Shown here piece after piece: positions 23,826 through 33,181 of a stretch of 64,000 nucleotides of DNA; the stretch's first letter is position 1; each line of letters opens with the position of its first letter. Below the pieces are notes generated by a model. The model did no database searches, was not told where the DNA came from, and saw only the letters and a list, made by a program, of their open reading frames with translations. Source of the DNA: VRUE01 sp963729995 (GTDB lineage: Bacteria; Actinomycetota; Thermoleophilia; Solirubrobacterales; 70-9). The stretch lies in assembly GCA_963729995.1 (NCBI GenBank), contig CAVSPF010000003.1, positions 62,001-126,000 of the forward strand. Reading direction: 5' to 3'. The position numbers and the translations under genes were made by a program.

Positions 23826-25256
23826 ATGAGCTGGATCGCGATAGCAGCGGTGCTCACGGTTCTGCTGGGGCTCGTCGCCTGGCTGGCGGTCCTGCTTGTC
23901 CAGGCGCGGCGAGCAAGGCGACGCTTCCATATCCTCGCCGAAGTGGCCGAGGTCTCCGATGCCGGGGGCTCGCTGGAAGACACCTTTGCCGCAATCTGCA
24001 AGATCCTCGTCCCGGGGCTCGCGGACTTCTGCATGATCGACGTGATTCGCGACGGTGAGGCGCACCGTGCCGCCGTGGGCGTCGCCCCGGGGGGCGATGT
24101 GGAGGTCGAGCGTCGCCTTGCGGAACGTGAGCCGTCGCTTCCAGCGCGCATGATCGACGCCAGCGATAGCGACTCGCTGGCTCCCCGCTTCTACGAACGC
24201 ATCTCAGATGCCGATCTGCGCGAGCTCGGGCACGGTCCGGACGATCTCGACTTCCTCAGGGGTCTCGGCGTGCGGTCGGCGATCACGGTGGCGCTGAATG
24301 CGCGCGGACAGGTGACGGGAATGCTGACCGTCGGCGTCGCCTGGTCAGGGAGGCGTTACCGCCGCGACGATGCGCGCTTCGCCTGGATCCTCTCCGGCCG
24401 GGTGGCGCTTGCTCTCGACAACGCCGGCCTCTTCTCCGACCTCGAGCGGGTCGAGGGCGCGCGGGCTGAGATCGCCGAAACGCTGCAGCGCGGTCTGTTG
24501 CCACCACCGTTGCCGCATATTCCCGGCTGGTCGCTGGCCGCCATGTATCAGCCCGCCGGCGCGGAGAACGAGGTGGGTGGCGACTTCTACGACGCTTTCA
24601 GGGTGCCTGCGGGGTGGATGCTCGTGATCGGCGACGTGACCGGGCGCGGCGCCCGCGCCGCCTCGATCACCGCCCAGGCCCGCTACACACTTCGCACTGC
24701 GGCTACGCTCACGGGCGATCCGCTGGTCGCCGTGGCGACTCTCAACCGGGCCCTGCTTGCCCGCGGGGACGGGGCTCTCTGCAGCCTCGTGGCGCTTGCG
24801 CTCGTCGAGGATCGCCCCCACTCGGTGCGGTTGGGCGTTGCCGGCCATCCGCCGCCACTGCTGGTCGATGGCAAGGCGGTCACAGAGGCCGCCAGCGCGG
24901 GTCCGCTGCTGGGCGCCTTCGCCGACGCGGAGTGGGAGCTCGAGCAGTGCTCGATCGAGCGCGGGCAGCAGCTGGTGATCGTGACCGACGGGATCATCGA
25001 GGCAAAGGGATCAGACGGGCGCTTCGGTGAGGAGCGCGTCCGGGCAGAGCTGGCCGGCGCCACCAATCCGGCGCTTGCCGTGCAGCGCCTCGAGGGGGCG
25101 CTGCGCGTCTTTACCGAAGGGGTCCTTGACGACGACGCGGCGATCCTGGCGATTGCGCGCGCGAGCAAGCGCTCAGCCGGCATTGCGGTTGCGGCGGCCT
25201 CGGGCAACGCACCCCGTGTCGCGGTGGGACTGGTCCCAGGCAACGGTGATGGATAG
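23826..25256 (+). CDS. Membrane GAF-SpoIIE (PP2C) phosphatase, RsbU-like
   Basis: 476 aa. An N-terminal membrane helix (IAIAAVLTVLLGLVAWLAVL) is followed by a GAF-like domain (about 45-200) and a PP2C-type SpoIIE domain (about 215-450) with metal-binding EVGGDFYDAF, VIGDVTGRGARAA, GHPPPLL and DDDAAILAI. It should dephosphorylate the STAS anti-anti-sigma protein. ATG 23826 is chosen for GGAGG 5 nt upstream; earlier in-frame codons lack one. It overlaps the next gene by 8 nt. Confidence 0.92.
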   Translation: MSWIAIAAVLTVLLGLVAWLAVLLVQARRARRRFHILAEVAEVSDAGGSLEDTFAAICKILVPGLADFCMIDVIRDGEAHRAAVGVAPGGDVEVERRLAEREPSLPARMIDASDSDSLAPRFYERISDADLRELGHGPDDLDFLRGLGVRSAITVALNARGQVTGMLTVGVAWSGRRYRRDDARFAWILSGRVALALDNAGLFSDLERVEGARAEIAETLQRGLLPPPLPHIPGWSLAAMYQPAGAENEVGGDFYDAFRVPAGWMLVIGDVTGRGARAASITAQARYTLRTAATLTGDPLVAVATLNRALLARGDGALCSLVALALVEDRPHSVRLGVAGHPPPLLVDGKAVTEAASAGPLLGAFADAEWELEQCSIERGQQLVIVTDGIIEAKGSDGRFGEERVRAELAGATNPALAVQRLEGALRVFTEGVLDDDAAILAIARASKRSAGIAVAAASGNAPRVAVGLVPGNGDG

Positions 25257-25653
25257 CGAGCACAAGGAGTTGGTCAAGCGCCTCTTCGAGGCCTTCAACC
25301 ACCGCGACGCCGATGCGATCTCCGCGCTCTGCGACCCGGATATGGAGTTCGTTGCACCCACCGCCGAGGCGGTTGGCCGCAACGTTCCATACACCGGGCC
25401 GGATGGGCTGCGGGAATACCTCGCCGACGTGGCGCAGAGCTGGGAAGAGCTCCTGGTCACATCCGGCGCGGTCGAACAGCGGGGCGACCGCCTGCTGGTT
25501 CGCGGGCGGGTCTACGCGCGCAGCCACGAGCTGGGCATACGCGACATGCCGATCGCCTGGGTCTGGCAGGTGCGCGGCGGCCGCTTCGTTCGTGGCGAGG
25601 TCTTTCAGAATCCGGAGCAGGCCGCCGCCCGCTTCGCCGGCGCGCCGGCCTGA
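25249..25653 (+). CDS. SnoaL/NTF2-like protein
   Basis: 134 aa with the SnoaL-like cone fold signature: VKRLFEAFNHRDADAISAL at the N-terminus and a C-terminal beta-rich half ending VFQNPEQAAARF. Overlaps the phosphatase stop by 8 nt, so co-translated. Enzymatic or ligand-binding role unknown; it may be a sensor or an unrelated stress gene in the module. Confidence 0.85.
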   Translation: MDSEHKELVKRLFEAFNHRDADAISALCDPDMEFVAPTAEAVGRNVPYTGPDGLREYLADVAQSWEELLVTSGAVEQRGDRLLVRGRVYARSHELGIRDMPIAWVWQVRGGRFVRGEVFQNPEQAAARFAGAPA

Positions 25654-25672
25654 GGCGCGGGCCGGCGGGGGT

Positions 25673-26044
25673 TCAGCCGCGCAGCTCGGCCAGCGCCGCG
25701 TCGCGCTGCTCATGCATCGAGATCGAGGATTCGACCCCGGTGATCTTCAGCAGCCGTCGCACCTGGTGGTTGATGCAACAGAGGGCGAGGCGGCCCTGCC
25801 CCTCGCCGCCCGCATCGCGGTCCAGGCGCTGCCAGGCGCGCACGATGAGGGCGATGCCGGTGGAGTCGATGAACTCGCACGCGGAAAGGTCGAGCATGAT
25901 CGAGGCATCCGTGTCGGCGAGTGCCTTCTCCAGCTGCTCCTCCAGCTCGGGTGCGGTGTTCATGTCGAGCTCACCGCGAACGGTAAAGGCACGAACCCCA
26001 CCATCAAGCTGTTCGCTGTGAACCTCGAATGGCGCCGGACTCAC
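25673..26044 (-). CDS. STAS-domain anti-sigma factor antagonist (RsbV-like)
   Basis: 123 aa. STAS fold with FTVRGELDMNTAPELEEQL and the phosphorylatable Ser in ACEFIDSTGIALIV. In the unphosphorylated state such proteins bind the anti-sigma kinase and free the sigma factor. GTG 26044 is preceded by TAGGAT 6 nt upstream (leaderless). It is divergent from the kinase gene and close to the phosphatase and sigma genes. Confidence 0.93.
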   Translation of the reverse strand: MSPAPFEVHSEQLDGGVRAFTVRGELDMNTAPELEEQLEKALADTDASIMLDLSACEFIDSTGIALIVRAWQRLDRDAGGEGQGRLALCCINHQVRRLLKITGVESSISMHEQRDAALAELRG

Positions 26045-26050
26045 GCCGCG

Positions 26051-26056
26051 ATCCTA
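26051..26056 (-). promoter_or_regulatory. -10 box of leaderless STAS gene
   Basis: TAGGAT on the minus strand ends 6 nt before the GTG at 26044, with no Shine-Dalgarno. Confidence 0.5.
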
Positions 26057-26084
26057 CCGCAGCCGCCGCAGCCCGCCCATCGCG

Positions 26085-26110
26085 GTTTGTCGCTGCAGAG
26101 CCAGGGGTAG
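26085..26110 (+). promoter_or_regulatory. SigB/SigF-type promoter upstream of the anti-sigma kinase
   Basis: GTTT (26085-26088), 16 nt, GGGTAG (26105-26110). It lies about 120 nt before the kinase start, consistent with autoregulation of the module by its sigma factor. Confidence 0.6.
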
Positions 26111-26231
26111 TGGAGTGTTTCCAGGAAGGCCAAGGCTATGCTCGGTGCCCGCGGGGAACAGGCTCTCCAGCGTGAGGATGCGCTCCATATCTGACATCTC
26201 GGCGATGGGCGAGAAGCCCGGAGGGCTTCAG

Positions 26232-27029
26232 ATGATTCTGCCCGCGAGATCGGAGAACGTCGTGCTCATTCGTCACGCGCTGGCCGGTCTGGCAGAGGAG
26301 ATCGGCATGGACGAGCCCGGCCTGGCCGACCTCAAGACGGTCGTCACCGAGGCCTGCATGAACGTCGTCGTGCACGCCTACGGGGGGGACCCCGGCCCGC
26401 TCAGCGTGGACGCTGAGCCCGGCCCGAACGGCCTCACCGTAGTCGTGCGCGACGAAGGGGTTGGCATCAGGCCGCAGGCGGACGACGTGCGGTCCAGCCT
26501 GCGTCTGGGCCTCTCGCTGATCGCGGCTCTCTCCGGCAGCTTCTCGATCTCCGGCGGGCTCGACCGCGGCACCAAGGTTGCGATGTGGCTGCCGTTGCAG
26601 GGCGGCGGCGCAATGGGGGACGGGGTCCGGAACGTCATCAAATCGATCCCCGGGGATCGCACGGAGATCGTGATCGATCGTCCCGGGCTGCTCGGCCCGG
26701 TCCTGGCCCGGTTGATTGGCGCGCTCGCCGCCCGACGGGACCTCTCCTTCGACCGTGTCTCCGATGCGCTCCTCGTCACCGACGCGATCGCCGCCGCCGC
26801 GCCAGATCGTTTCGCGGATGGGCGCGTGACCCTCGATCTCGACGATCGAGAGGACGGGATCAAGCTGCGACTGGGCCCAATGGAGGCAGGGTCGGCGAGA
26901 CGTATCCGCGAGGAGCTTCAGGTCCCCGACGTCGGCGGCTCGCTCGAGGCGCTCGCCGACGGGCTGACCGCTGAAGATTCGAGCGACGGGGAGTACCTGA
27001 TCGTTGCCTTCGCCGCGGCCTGCAATTAG
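26232..27029 (+). CDS. Anti-sigma factor serine kinase (RsbW-like) with C-terminal extension
   Basis: 265 aa. ATG 26232 is fixed by GGAGGG about 6 nt upstream. Residues 1-135 are a GHKL kinase: LPARSENVVLIRHAL, N-box VTEACMNVVVHAYGG, G1 VRDEGVGI and G2 LGLSLIAALSG. RsbW proteins are usually about 140-160 aa; the extra 125 residues look like a second, degenerate copy of the fold (LLVTDAIAAAAPDRFADG, LDLDDREDGIKLRLGPMEAG) without clear ATP motifs. It should bind the SigF-like sigma and phosphorylate the STAS protein. Confidence 0.9.
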   Translation: MILPARSENVVLIRHALAGLAEEIGMDEPGLADLKTVVTEACMNVVVHAYGGDPGPLSVDAEPGPNGLTVVVRDEGVGIRPQADDVRSSLRLGLSLIAALSGSFSISGGLDRGTKVAMWLPLQGGGAMGDGVRNVIKSIPGDRTEIVIDRPGLLGPVLARLIGALAARRDLSFDRVSDALLVTDAIAAAAPDRFADGRVTLDLDDREDGIKLRLGPMEAGSARRIREELQVPDVGGSLEALADGLTAEDSSDGEYLIVAFAAACN

Positions 27030-27032
27030 CGA

Positions 27033-27884
27033 TCAGGCGAGCCCGCCGCCGCCCTTACCCCGTGTGGCCATCGCGCCCTTGCGCTGCCGGTCCTCCTCGA
27101 TCCGCTCACGGATGCGCGCCAGGGCGCCACGCAGGATCCGCGAGACGTGCATCTGCGAGTGACCGATCCGCTCCGCGATCTGAGACTGCGTCATGTCGTT
27201 GGCGAAGCGCAGCCGCAGGACAAGGCGCTCTCGCTCGTCCAGGTAGGGGAGGGCGGCGTCGAGTGCGATCCGTCCCTCGACCAGCTCGAAGCCCTCGTCC
27301 TCATCCCCGAGCCAATCGGCCGGGGTCGCCTCGTCGGATTCCTCGCTGCCGGTCGTCCGGTCGAGTGAAAGCGGCCGGCGGTTGTGATTTGCCTCCAGCA
27401 CCTCCAGCACCTCGGTCTGCTCGAGATTGAGCCGGGTGGCGATCTCGCCGACCGATGGTGAGCGCTGCAGCTCCTTGGTCAGCTCGGTGATCGCCCTGTC
27501 GACATCGGCCATCCTGTCGTGCAGGCCGCGCGGCACCCGCACGGTCCAGACCCGGTCGCGGAAATGACGTTTCAGCTCACCGAGGATCGTCGGCGAGGCG
27601 AAGGCGGTGAACGGGATCCCGCGCTCTGGATCGAAGCGGTCGACCGCATTGATGAGGCCGAGGTTGGCGACCTGGAGGAGATCGTCGAACGACTCGCTGG
27701 CACCCCGGTAGCGGAGGGCGAGGCGCTTTGCGAACGGCAGGTTGCGCCGCACGAGCTCCTCGCGGACCGCGGGATCGCGATGGCGGGCAAACCTCCTCCA
27801 GAGCTCCCGGTCGTCCGCCAGTTGCTCACTGGCTCTCGGGCCGTGGGTCAGATAGCTGCCTTCTCTGTGCCGCTTCGCCGCCAT
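27033..27884 (-). CDS. Group 3 RNA polymerase sigma factor (SigB/SigF-like)
   Basis: 283 aa. Region 2 has FDDLLQVANLGLINAVDRFD and FTAFASPTILGELKRHFRD; region 3 KELQRSPSVGEIATRLN; region 4 LPYLDERERLVLRLRFANDM and the HTH SQIAERIGHSQMHVSRI. Region 1.1 is missing as expected. Convergent with the anti-sigma kinase, separated by 3 nt. Regulated by partner switching in this cluster. Confidence 0.94.
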   Translation of the reverse strand: MAAKRHREGSYLTHGPRASEQLADDRELWRRFARHRDPAVREELVRRNLPFAKRLALRYRGASESFDDLLQVANLGLINAVDRFDPERGIPFTAFASPTILGELKRHFRDRVWTVRVPRGLHDRMADVDRAITELTKELQRSPSVGEIATRLNLEQTEVLEVLEANHNRRPLSLDRTTGSEESDEATPADWLGDEDEGFELVEGRIALDAALPYLDERERLVLRLRFANDMTQSQIAERIGHSQMHVSRILRGALARIRERIEEDRQRKGAMATRGKGGGGLA

Positions 27885-27995
27885 CGTGCTCTACACCCGA
27901 TCGCATGCCGCCCTCGACCCAGGCCGTGCGGGCCCTCTCCCATACAAGCTACCAAGCACTTTTCAGGACCTCGTGACGATTGGGACAGATCCGCG

Positions 27996-28017
27996 GTATG
28001 CGACGATCAGCGGGTAG
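27996..28017 (+). promoter_or_regulatory. Possible SigF-like promoter of sodA
   Basis: GTAT, 12 nt, GGGTAG, ending 58 nt before the sodA ATG. The -35 has one mismatch to GTTT and the spacing is at the short limit, so weak. Confidence 0.35.
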
Positions 28018-28075
28018 CGAGAACCACAGGTGGTTAGGCTCCCGCACTTCGAAAATCGACCGAAGGAGATCTCAG

Positions 28076-28675
<600 letters not shown>

Positions 28676-28692
28676 AGGACGCTTGGCTGCGG

Positions 28693-28717
28693 GGCCGGCC
28701 GGGACCGCCGGCCGGCC
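28693..28717. terminator. GC-rich hairpin between sodA and the rubredoxin gene
   Basis: A perfect 10-bp stem, GGCCGGCCGG (28693-28702) with CCGGCCGGCC (28708-28717), loop GACCG, between convergent genes. No T run, so a weak intrinsic or Rho-assisted terminator at best. Confidence 0.5.
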
Positions 28718-28772
28718 GGTTGGGCCCAGGGCTTCGGCGGGCGCGGCCGGGAGTCGGGAGCCGGGGCTTCGG

Positions 28773-28964
28773 TCAGGCCTCGTCCGGCGCGAGCGGGCGA
28801 AAGTCGGAGGTGCGGGCGCCGCAGACCGGGCAGAACCAGTCGCTGGGAATGTCCTCGAAGCGCGTTCCGGGCGGGATGCCGCCGTCCGGATCGCCGACCT
28901 CCGGGTCGTAGATGAACCCGCAGCTTTCGCAGATCCAGAGGGTCGCCTTCTCGGTCGTGGTCAT
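28773..28964 (-). CDS. Rubredoxin
   Basis: 63-aa one-iron electron carrier. ICESCGFIYDPEVGDPDGGI and WFCPVCGA give the two CxxCG iron-binding knuckles. Downstream of lemA on the same strand (19 nt) and near sodA, suggesting oxidative stress or alkane/fatty-acid oxidation chains; the redox partner is not in the window. Confidence 0.95.
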   Translation of the reverse strand: MTTTEKATLWICESCGFIYDPEVGDPDGGIPPGTRFEDIPSDWFCPVCGARTSDFRPLAPDEA

Positions 28965-28983
28965 GCCGAAAGCTTAGGGACCT

Positions 28984-29550
28984 CTATTTGTCGCCGAAGC
29001 TGACCGAGACCGGCTCGCGGTCGCCGGCATTTTCGATCTCGAAGTACTCGCGTGCGGTGAAGCCGCTCTGGTTGGCGATGATCGAGCCCGGGAACTGCTG
29101 TATCGCGGTGTTGTAGGACTGCACGTTGGAGTTGTAGATCCGCCGCGAGGCCTGGATTTCGTCCTCCAGCTCGGAGAGGTTGCGGCTCAGCTGCTGGAAG
29201 TTCTCGGTCGCCCGCAGCTGCGGGTAGTTCTCGGCGACGGCGCGCAGGTCGGTCAGCGCCCCGGTCAGCTTCTCCTCCGCTTTGGCGGTGTCGCCGACGC
29301 CCTGGGCGGACATCGCCTCGGCCCGGGCCTGCGACGTCTTCTCGAAGACCTGGCTCTCGTGAGCCGCGTAGCCTTTGACCGTCTCGACCAAGTTGGGGAC
29401 GAGGTCGTGGCGGCGCTTCAGCTGCACGTCGATCCCGCTCCATGACTCATCGACCCGGTTGCGCTGCGCGATGATCGAGTTGCGCTTGCCGACGTAGTAG
29501 AGGACCGCGATCACGAGGATCGCGACGACGACGATGATGGCGATGGTCAT
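28984..29550 (-). CDS. lemA: LemA family protein
   Basis: 188 aa. One N-terminal membrane helix (IAIIVVVAILVIAVLYYV) with a long helical bundle outside or inside the cell: QRNRVDESWSGIDVQLKRRH, DLVPNLVETVKGYAAHE and the conserved YNSNVQSYNTAIQQFPGSII. Family function is unclear; members accompany envelope or stress genes. It shares a strand with rubredoxin and is divergent from the PucR-type regulator. Confidence 0.93.
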   Translation of the reverse strand: MTIAIIVVVAILVIAVLYYVGKRNSIIAQRNRVDESWSGIDVQLKRRHDLVPNLVETVKGYAAHESQVFEKTSQARAEAMSAQGVGDTAKAEEKLTGALTDLRAVAENYPQLRATENFQQLSRNLSELEDEIQASRRIYNSNVQSYNTAIQQFPGSIIANQSGFTAREYFEIENAGDREPVSVSFGDK

Positions 29551-29623
29551 GGGGGCTCCTCTGGTTGGACCGCGCTCCTGCGCATCCTAACGGGCCTCCA
29601 CAGCGGGCCGGAGACGCTGGCGC

Positions 29624-29629
29624 TAGATT
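29624..29629 (+). promoter_or_regulatory. -10 box of leaderless pucR-type gene
   Basis: TAGATT ends 6 nt before ATG 29636, no Shine-Dalgarno. Confidence 0.55.
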
Positions 29630-29635
29630 GAGCGC

Positions 29636-30835
29636 ATGCGTCAAGGCACGGCGCTCGTCGAGGCGCTCGCGCGCGACTTCCTCGCGCGTCGCGGCGAGCT
29701 GGCAGAGGAGATGGAGGCGCGGATTCGCGCTGAGGTGGGGGAGTTCGCGGAGTTCGACGGACCGGAGCTGTGGGAGTCGGTGCGCACCTCCTGCCTGGCC
29801 AACATCGAGGAGGGGACCGGCATAATCGCGCGCGGCGAGCTGGCGCTCCCGGAGGCGATCCCAGCCGATGCGCGTGACCTCGCTCGCCTCACGGCGCAGG
29901 TCGGCCTGCCGCTCGCCGCGCTGCTGCGCTCCTACCGGGTCGGGCACGCGATGATCTGGCGCGAGTGGTTCGCCGCGATCGAGCGAGAGCCTGCCGACGC
30001 GGCGCTGAGGCGCGCCGGCCTGGAGCTCGTCTCGTCGTTCCTGTTCGACTACGTCGACCGGCTGTCGAGCTTCGTCACCGACGAGTACACGTCCGAGCGC
30101 GATCGCTTCATGCGCACGCGGGAGCAGCGGCGCACGCAGCTCGTGCGCGACATCCTCGACGGGGCCGATCCCGACCCCGGCGCGGCGCTCCGCGAACTCG
30201 ACTACGACCTCCGCCTTCACCATCTCGGCTGCGTCGTCGCCGGGGCGGACCCCGAGCGCGTCGTCGCGGAGCTGGGCGGTGCCCTCGATGCGCCGCGCCA
30301 GCTGGTGATCTCGCTGGCTGGCGACACCGCCTGGGGTTGGCTTGGGCGCACGCGCCCCTTCGCCTTGCCGGAGAGGCTGGCGACCCCGCAGGGGGCGACG
30401 CTCTCGCTCGGCGATCCAGCGCCCGGGGCCGGGGGCTTCCGAAGCTCGCACCGCGAGGCCAGGGACGCCCACCGGGTGGCGCTGCGGAGCAGCCGCGACC
30501 GCGACGGGGGCGCCCTGCTGCGTTACGACGATGTCGCGCTGGAGTCGCTGATAACCACCGACACCGAGCGCGTGCGAGCCTTCGTCAGCCGCGAGCTGCG
30601 CGGCCTCGACGGCGCCGACCAGCGCTCGGCCCGCCTGCGTCGCACCCTGCGTGCCTACTTCTCATGCGCACAGAACGCTTCCGCGGCAGCCGCCCTGCTC
30701 GGTGTTCACGAGCACACCGTCGCCTACCGGCTGCACACTGTCGAGGAGCTTCTGGGTCGCCCGGTGACGGCACGCCGCGCCGAGCTGGAGACGGCGCTGC
30801 GCCTGCTGGAGACAGGGGCCGCCCGAGGGGGATAG
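29636..30835 (+). CDS. PucR/CdaR-type transcriptional regulator
   Basis: 399 aa. The N-terminal half is helical (RsbRD-like), a GGDEF-like degenerate middle domain follows and the C-terminus has the PucR HTH: TLRAYFSCAQNASAAAALLG and HEHTVAYRLHTVEELLGRPV. It is transcribed towards the acetone-carboxylase-like genes and ends 119 nt before them; a perfect dyad lies in that gap, so it probably controls those genes. Confidence 0.9.
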   Translation: MRQGTALVEALARDFLARRGELAEEMEARIRAEVGEFAEFDGPELWESVRTSCLANIEEGTGIIARGELALPEAIPADARDLARLTAQVGLPLAALLRSYRVGHAMIWREWFAAIEREPADAALRRAGLELVSSFLFDYVDRLSSFVTDEYTSERDRFMRTREQRRTQLVRDILDGADPDPGAALRELDYDLRLHHLGCVVAGADPERVVAELGGALDAPRQLVISLAGDTAWGWLGRTRPFALPERLATPQGATLSLGDPAPGAGGFRSSHREARDAHRVALRSSRDRDGGALLRYDDVALESLITTDTERVRAFVSRELRGLDGADQRSARLRRTLRAYFSCAQNASAAAALLGVHEHTVAYRLHTVEELLGRPVTARRAELETALRLLETGAARGG

Positions 30836-30846
30836 GCGGGAACGCG

Positions 30847-30877
30847 CCGCCCTTTGTGCCCTGGGCACAAAGGGCGG
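30847..30877. promoter_or_regulatory. 31-nt dyad, candidate operator upstream of the HyuA-like gene
   Basis: Arms of 15 nt, 30847-30861 and 30863-30877, perfectly inverted around one T, core TTTGTGCCCTGGGCACAAA. No T run follows. It is 77 nt before the HyuA-like gene start and just after the regulator gene. It could be the site of the PucR-type regulator, or a terminator for it. Confidence 0.6.
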
Positions 30878-30954
30878 GCCGCCGGTTCGCTGAATCTCCC
30901 ACGGGGCGGTGGAAATGGTGCGCTAGGGTCGCCGGGGAGAGAGGAGAGGACGAA

Positions 30955-33123
30955 ATGGCTGAGCGCAACCCACGCGTGCTGGCGATCGACGCGGGCGGAA
31001 CCATGACCGACACGTTCGTCGTCGACGACGCGGGCGAGTTCGTCGTCGGCAAGGCGCAGACGACACCCGAGGACGAGTCGGCCGGCTTCATGCGCTCGGC
31101 CGCAGATGCGCTCGAGCAATGGGGCTCGACCCCCGAGGAGGCGTTCCCCCGCATCGCCTCCGGGATCTTCTCCGGCACGGCGATGATCAACCGCCTGCTG
31201 GCGCGCCAGGGCCGCAAGGTCGGCGTCATCGTCAGCGCCGGCCAGGAGGACTACCTGCGGATCGAGCGCGCCATCCAGACCTACCTCGGCTACTCCTACT
31301 CCGACCGCCTTCACCTCGCGACCCACTTCCACAACGAGCCGCTCGTGCCGCGCGAGCGGATGCACGGCGTGCGCGGGCGGATCGACGTGCTCGGCGGCGA
31401 GGTGCTGCCGCTGCGCGAGGCCGACGCGCGCGAGGCGGCCGCGGCGCTGCTCGACGAGGGCGTCGAGGGGATCGTCGTCTCGCTGCTCTTCAGCTACCGC
31501 AACCCCGGCCACGAGTTGCGGGTGGGGGAGATCCTCGCCGAGGAGAAGGAGCGGCGCGGGCTCGACGGCGAGGTTCCGGTCTTCCTCTCCTCGCAGCTCT
31601 ACCCGATGCGACGCGACCTGCCGCGCCTCAACACGACCCTGATCGAGGCCTACGCGGCGGAGCCCTCGCGCGGCACCCTGGCTGCGGTGCGCGACCGCAC
31701 CCGCGAGGCGGGCGCCGGCTTCGAGCTGCGGGTGATGGCCTCGCACGGCGGCACGATCTCGATCGAGGCCAACGAGCTGGCGCGCACCCTCGTCTCCGGC
31801 CCGATCGGCGGCGTCGTCGGCGGCGCCGAGATCGCCCGTCGCATGGAGATCCCGAACGTGCTCTGCACCGACATCGGCGGCACCTCGTTCGACATCGCCC
31901 TGCTCACCGACGGCCGCTTCGAGATCACCCAGACGCCGGACATCGCCCGTTTCGTGTTGGCGATGCCGCTGGTCAAGATCGACTCGATCGGCGCCGGCAC
32001 CGGCTCCTTCGTGCGCGTCAACCCGAACTCCAACCGGCCCGAGCTCGGCCCCGACTCGGCCGGCTCCCGGATCGGCGTCTGCTGGCCGGAGGGCGGCCTC
32101 GACACCGTCTCGGTCACCGACCTCGACCTCGTCCTCGGCCGCGTCAACCCCGACTACTTCCTGGGCGGCGAGGTGCGGCTCGACCCGGAGCGGGCCCGTG
32201 ACGCCGTCGCGCGCCAGGTGGCGGAGCCGCTCGGGCTCGGGGTCGAGGCGGCGGCGGGAGGTGTGATCGAGCTGTTCGAGCAGACGCTGAAGAACGAGGC
32301 GGTGGGACGGATCCTCGGCAAGGGCTACTCGCCCGCCGACTATGCATTGCTCTGCTACGGCGGCGGCGGCCCGCTGCACGTCGCCGGCTACAGCGAGGGG
32401 GTGCCCTACCGCGATGTCCTCGTCCCCGCCTGGGCGGCCGGCTTCTCCGCCTACGGCTGCGCCTGCGCCGACTTCGAGTACCGCTACGACCAGACGGTCG
32501 ACCTGCCGATCCTGCCGGCCTTCGACGAGGGGGCGAAGGCGGGGATCGGGATGATGATCAGCGGCGCCTGGGCCGGCCTCGAGGAGAAGGTCGCCGCCGA
32601 GTTCGCCAAGTCGGGGATCGAGCGCGACGCGATCGTCTTCACCCACGCCGTCCGCATGCAGTACTTCGGCCAGCTCAACGACATCGAGATCGTCTCGCCC
32701 CACATGACGATCGAGCAGGCGCCGCAGCTGGACGACCTGGTGGCGGAGTTCGAGCGGGCCTACGGCAAGATCTACGCCCGCTCCGCCAGCTCGCCCGAGC
32801 TGGGCTACCTGGTCACCCACGCGATCGTGCTCGGCTCGGTCGAGGTCGAGAAGCCAGCGCTGCCCGACGTCTCCGAGCGCGAGGGCGCCGCGCCGCTGAA
32901 GGGTGTGCGCGAGGCCTGGTGGGTGGCGGGGGACGGGCTCGAGCCGATCGCCACGGACATCTACGAGCTGGACGAGATCGCCCCCGGCGCCACGATCGAG
33001 GGGCCGGCGATCGTCGAGTCGGTCGCGACCACCTTCGCGGTTCCGCCCGGCCGCGCGGCCCGGCTCGACCGCCACCGCATCTTCCATCTCGGCAGCAGCG
33101 CGAACGGGGAGGAGCCACGATGA
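30955..33123 (+). CDS. HyuA-like subunit (acetone/acetophenone carboxylase beta or hydantoinase A)
   Basis: 722 aa. ASKHA-fold ATP-binding features: AIDAGGTMTDTFVVDD at the start, ASGIFSGTAMINRLLARQ, LVSGPIGGVVGGAEIA and DIGGTSFDIALL. ATG 30955 with GAGGAG upstream. HyuA/HyuB pairs form N-methylhydantoinases, 5-oxoprolinase or acetone carboxylases; the gamma domain fused to the next gene favours an ATP-dependent ketone-type carboxylase. Substrate unknown. Confidence 0.9.
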   Translation: MAERNPRVLAIDAGGTMTDTFVVDDAGEFVVGKAQTTPEDESAGFMRSAADALEQWGSTPEEAFPRIASGIFSGTAMINRLLARQGRKVGVIVSAGQEDYLRIERAIQTYLGYSYSDRLHLATHFHNEPLVPRERMHGVRGRIDVLGGEVLPLREADAREAAAALLDEGVEGIVVSLLFSYRNPGHELRVGEILAEEKERRGLDGEVPVFLSSQLYPMRRDLPRLNTTLIEAYAAEPSRGTLAAVRDRTREAGAGFELRVMASHGGTISIEANELARTLVSGPIGGVVGGAEIARRMEIPNVLCTDIGGTSFDIALLTDGRFEITQTPDIARFVLAMPLVKIDSIGAGTGSFVRVNPNSNRPELGPDSAGSRIGVCWPEGGLDTVSVTDLDLVLGRVNPDYFLGGEVRLDPERARDAVARQVAEPLGLGVEAAAGGVIELFEQTLKNEAVGRILGKGYSPADYALLCYGGGGPLHVAGYSEGVPYRDVLVPAWAAGFSAYGCACADFEYRYDQTVDLPILPAFDEGAKAGIGMMISGAWAGLEEKVAAEFAKSGIERDAIVFTHAVRMQYFGQLNDIEIVSPHMTIEQAPQLDDLVAEFERAYGKIYARSASSPELGYLVTHAIVLGSVEVEKPALPDVSEREGAAPLKGVREAWWVAGDGLEPIATDIYELDEIAPGATIEGPAIVESVATTFAVPPGRAARLDRHRIFHLGSSANGEEPR

Positions 33124-33181
33124 GGATCGGTGGCGGCTCTATGTCGGTATGCGGACAAAAAACGCCACTCGAGGGTCTGCG

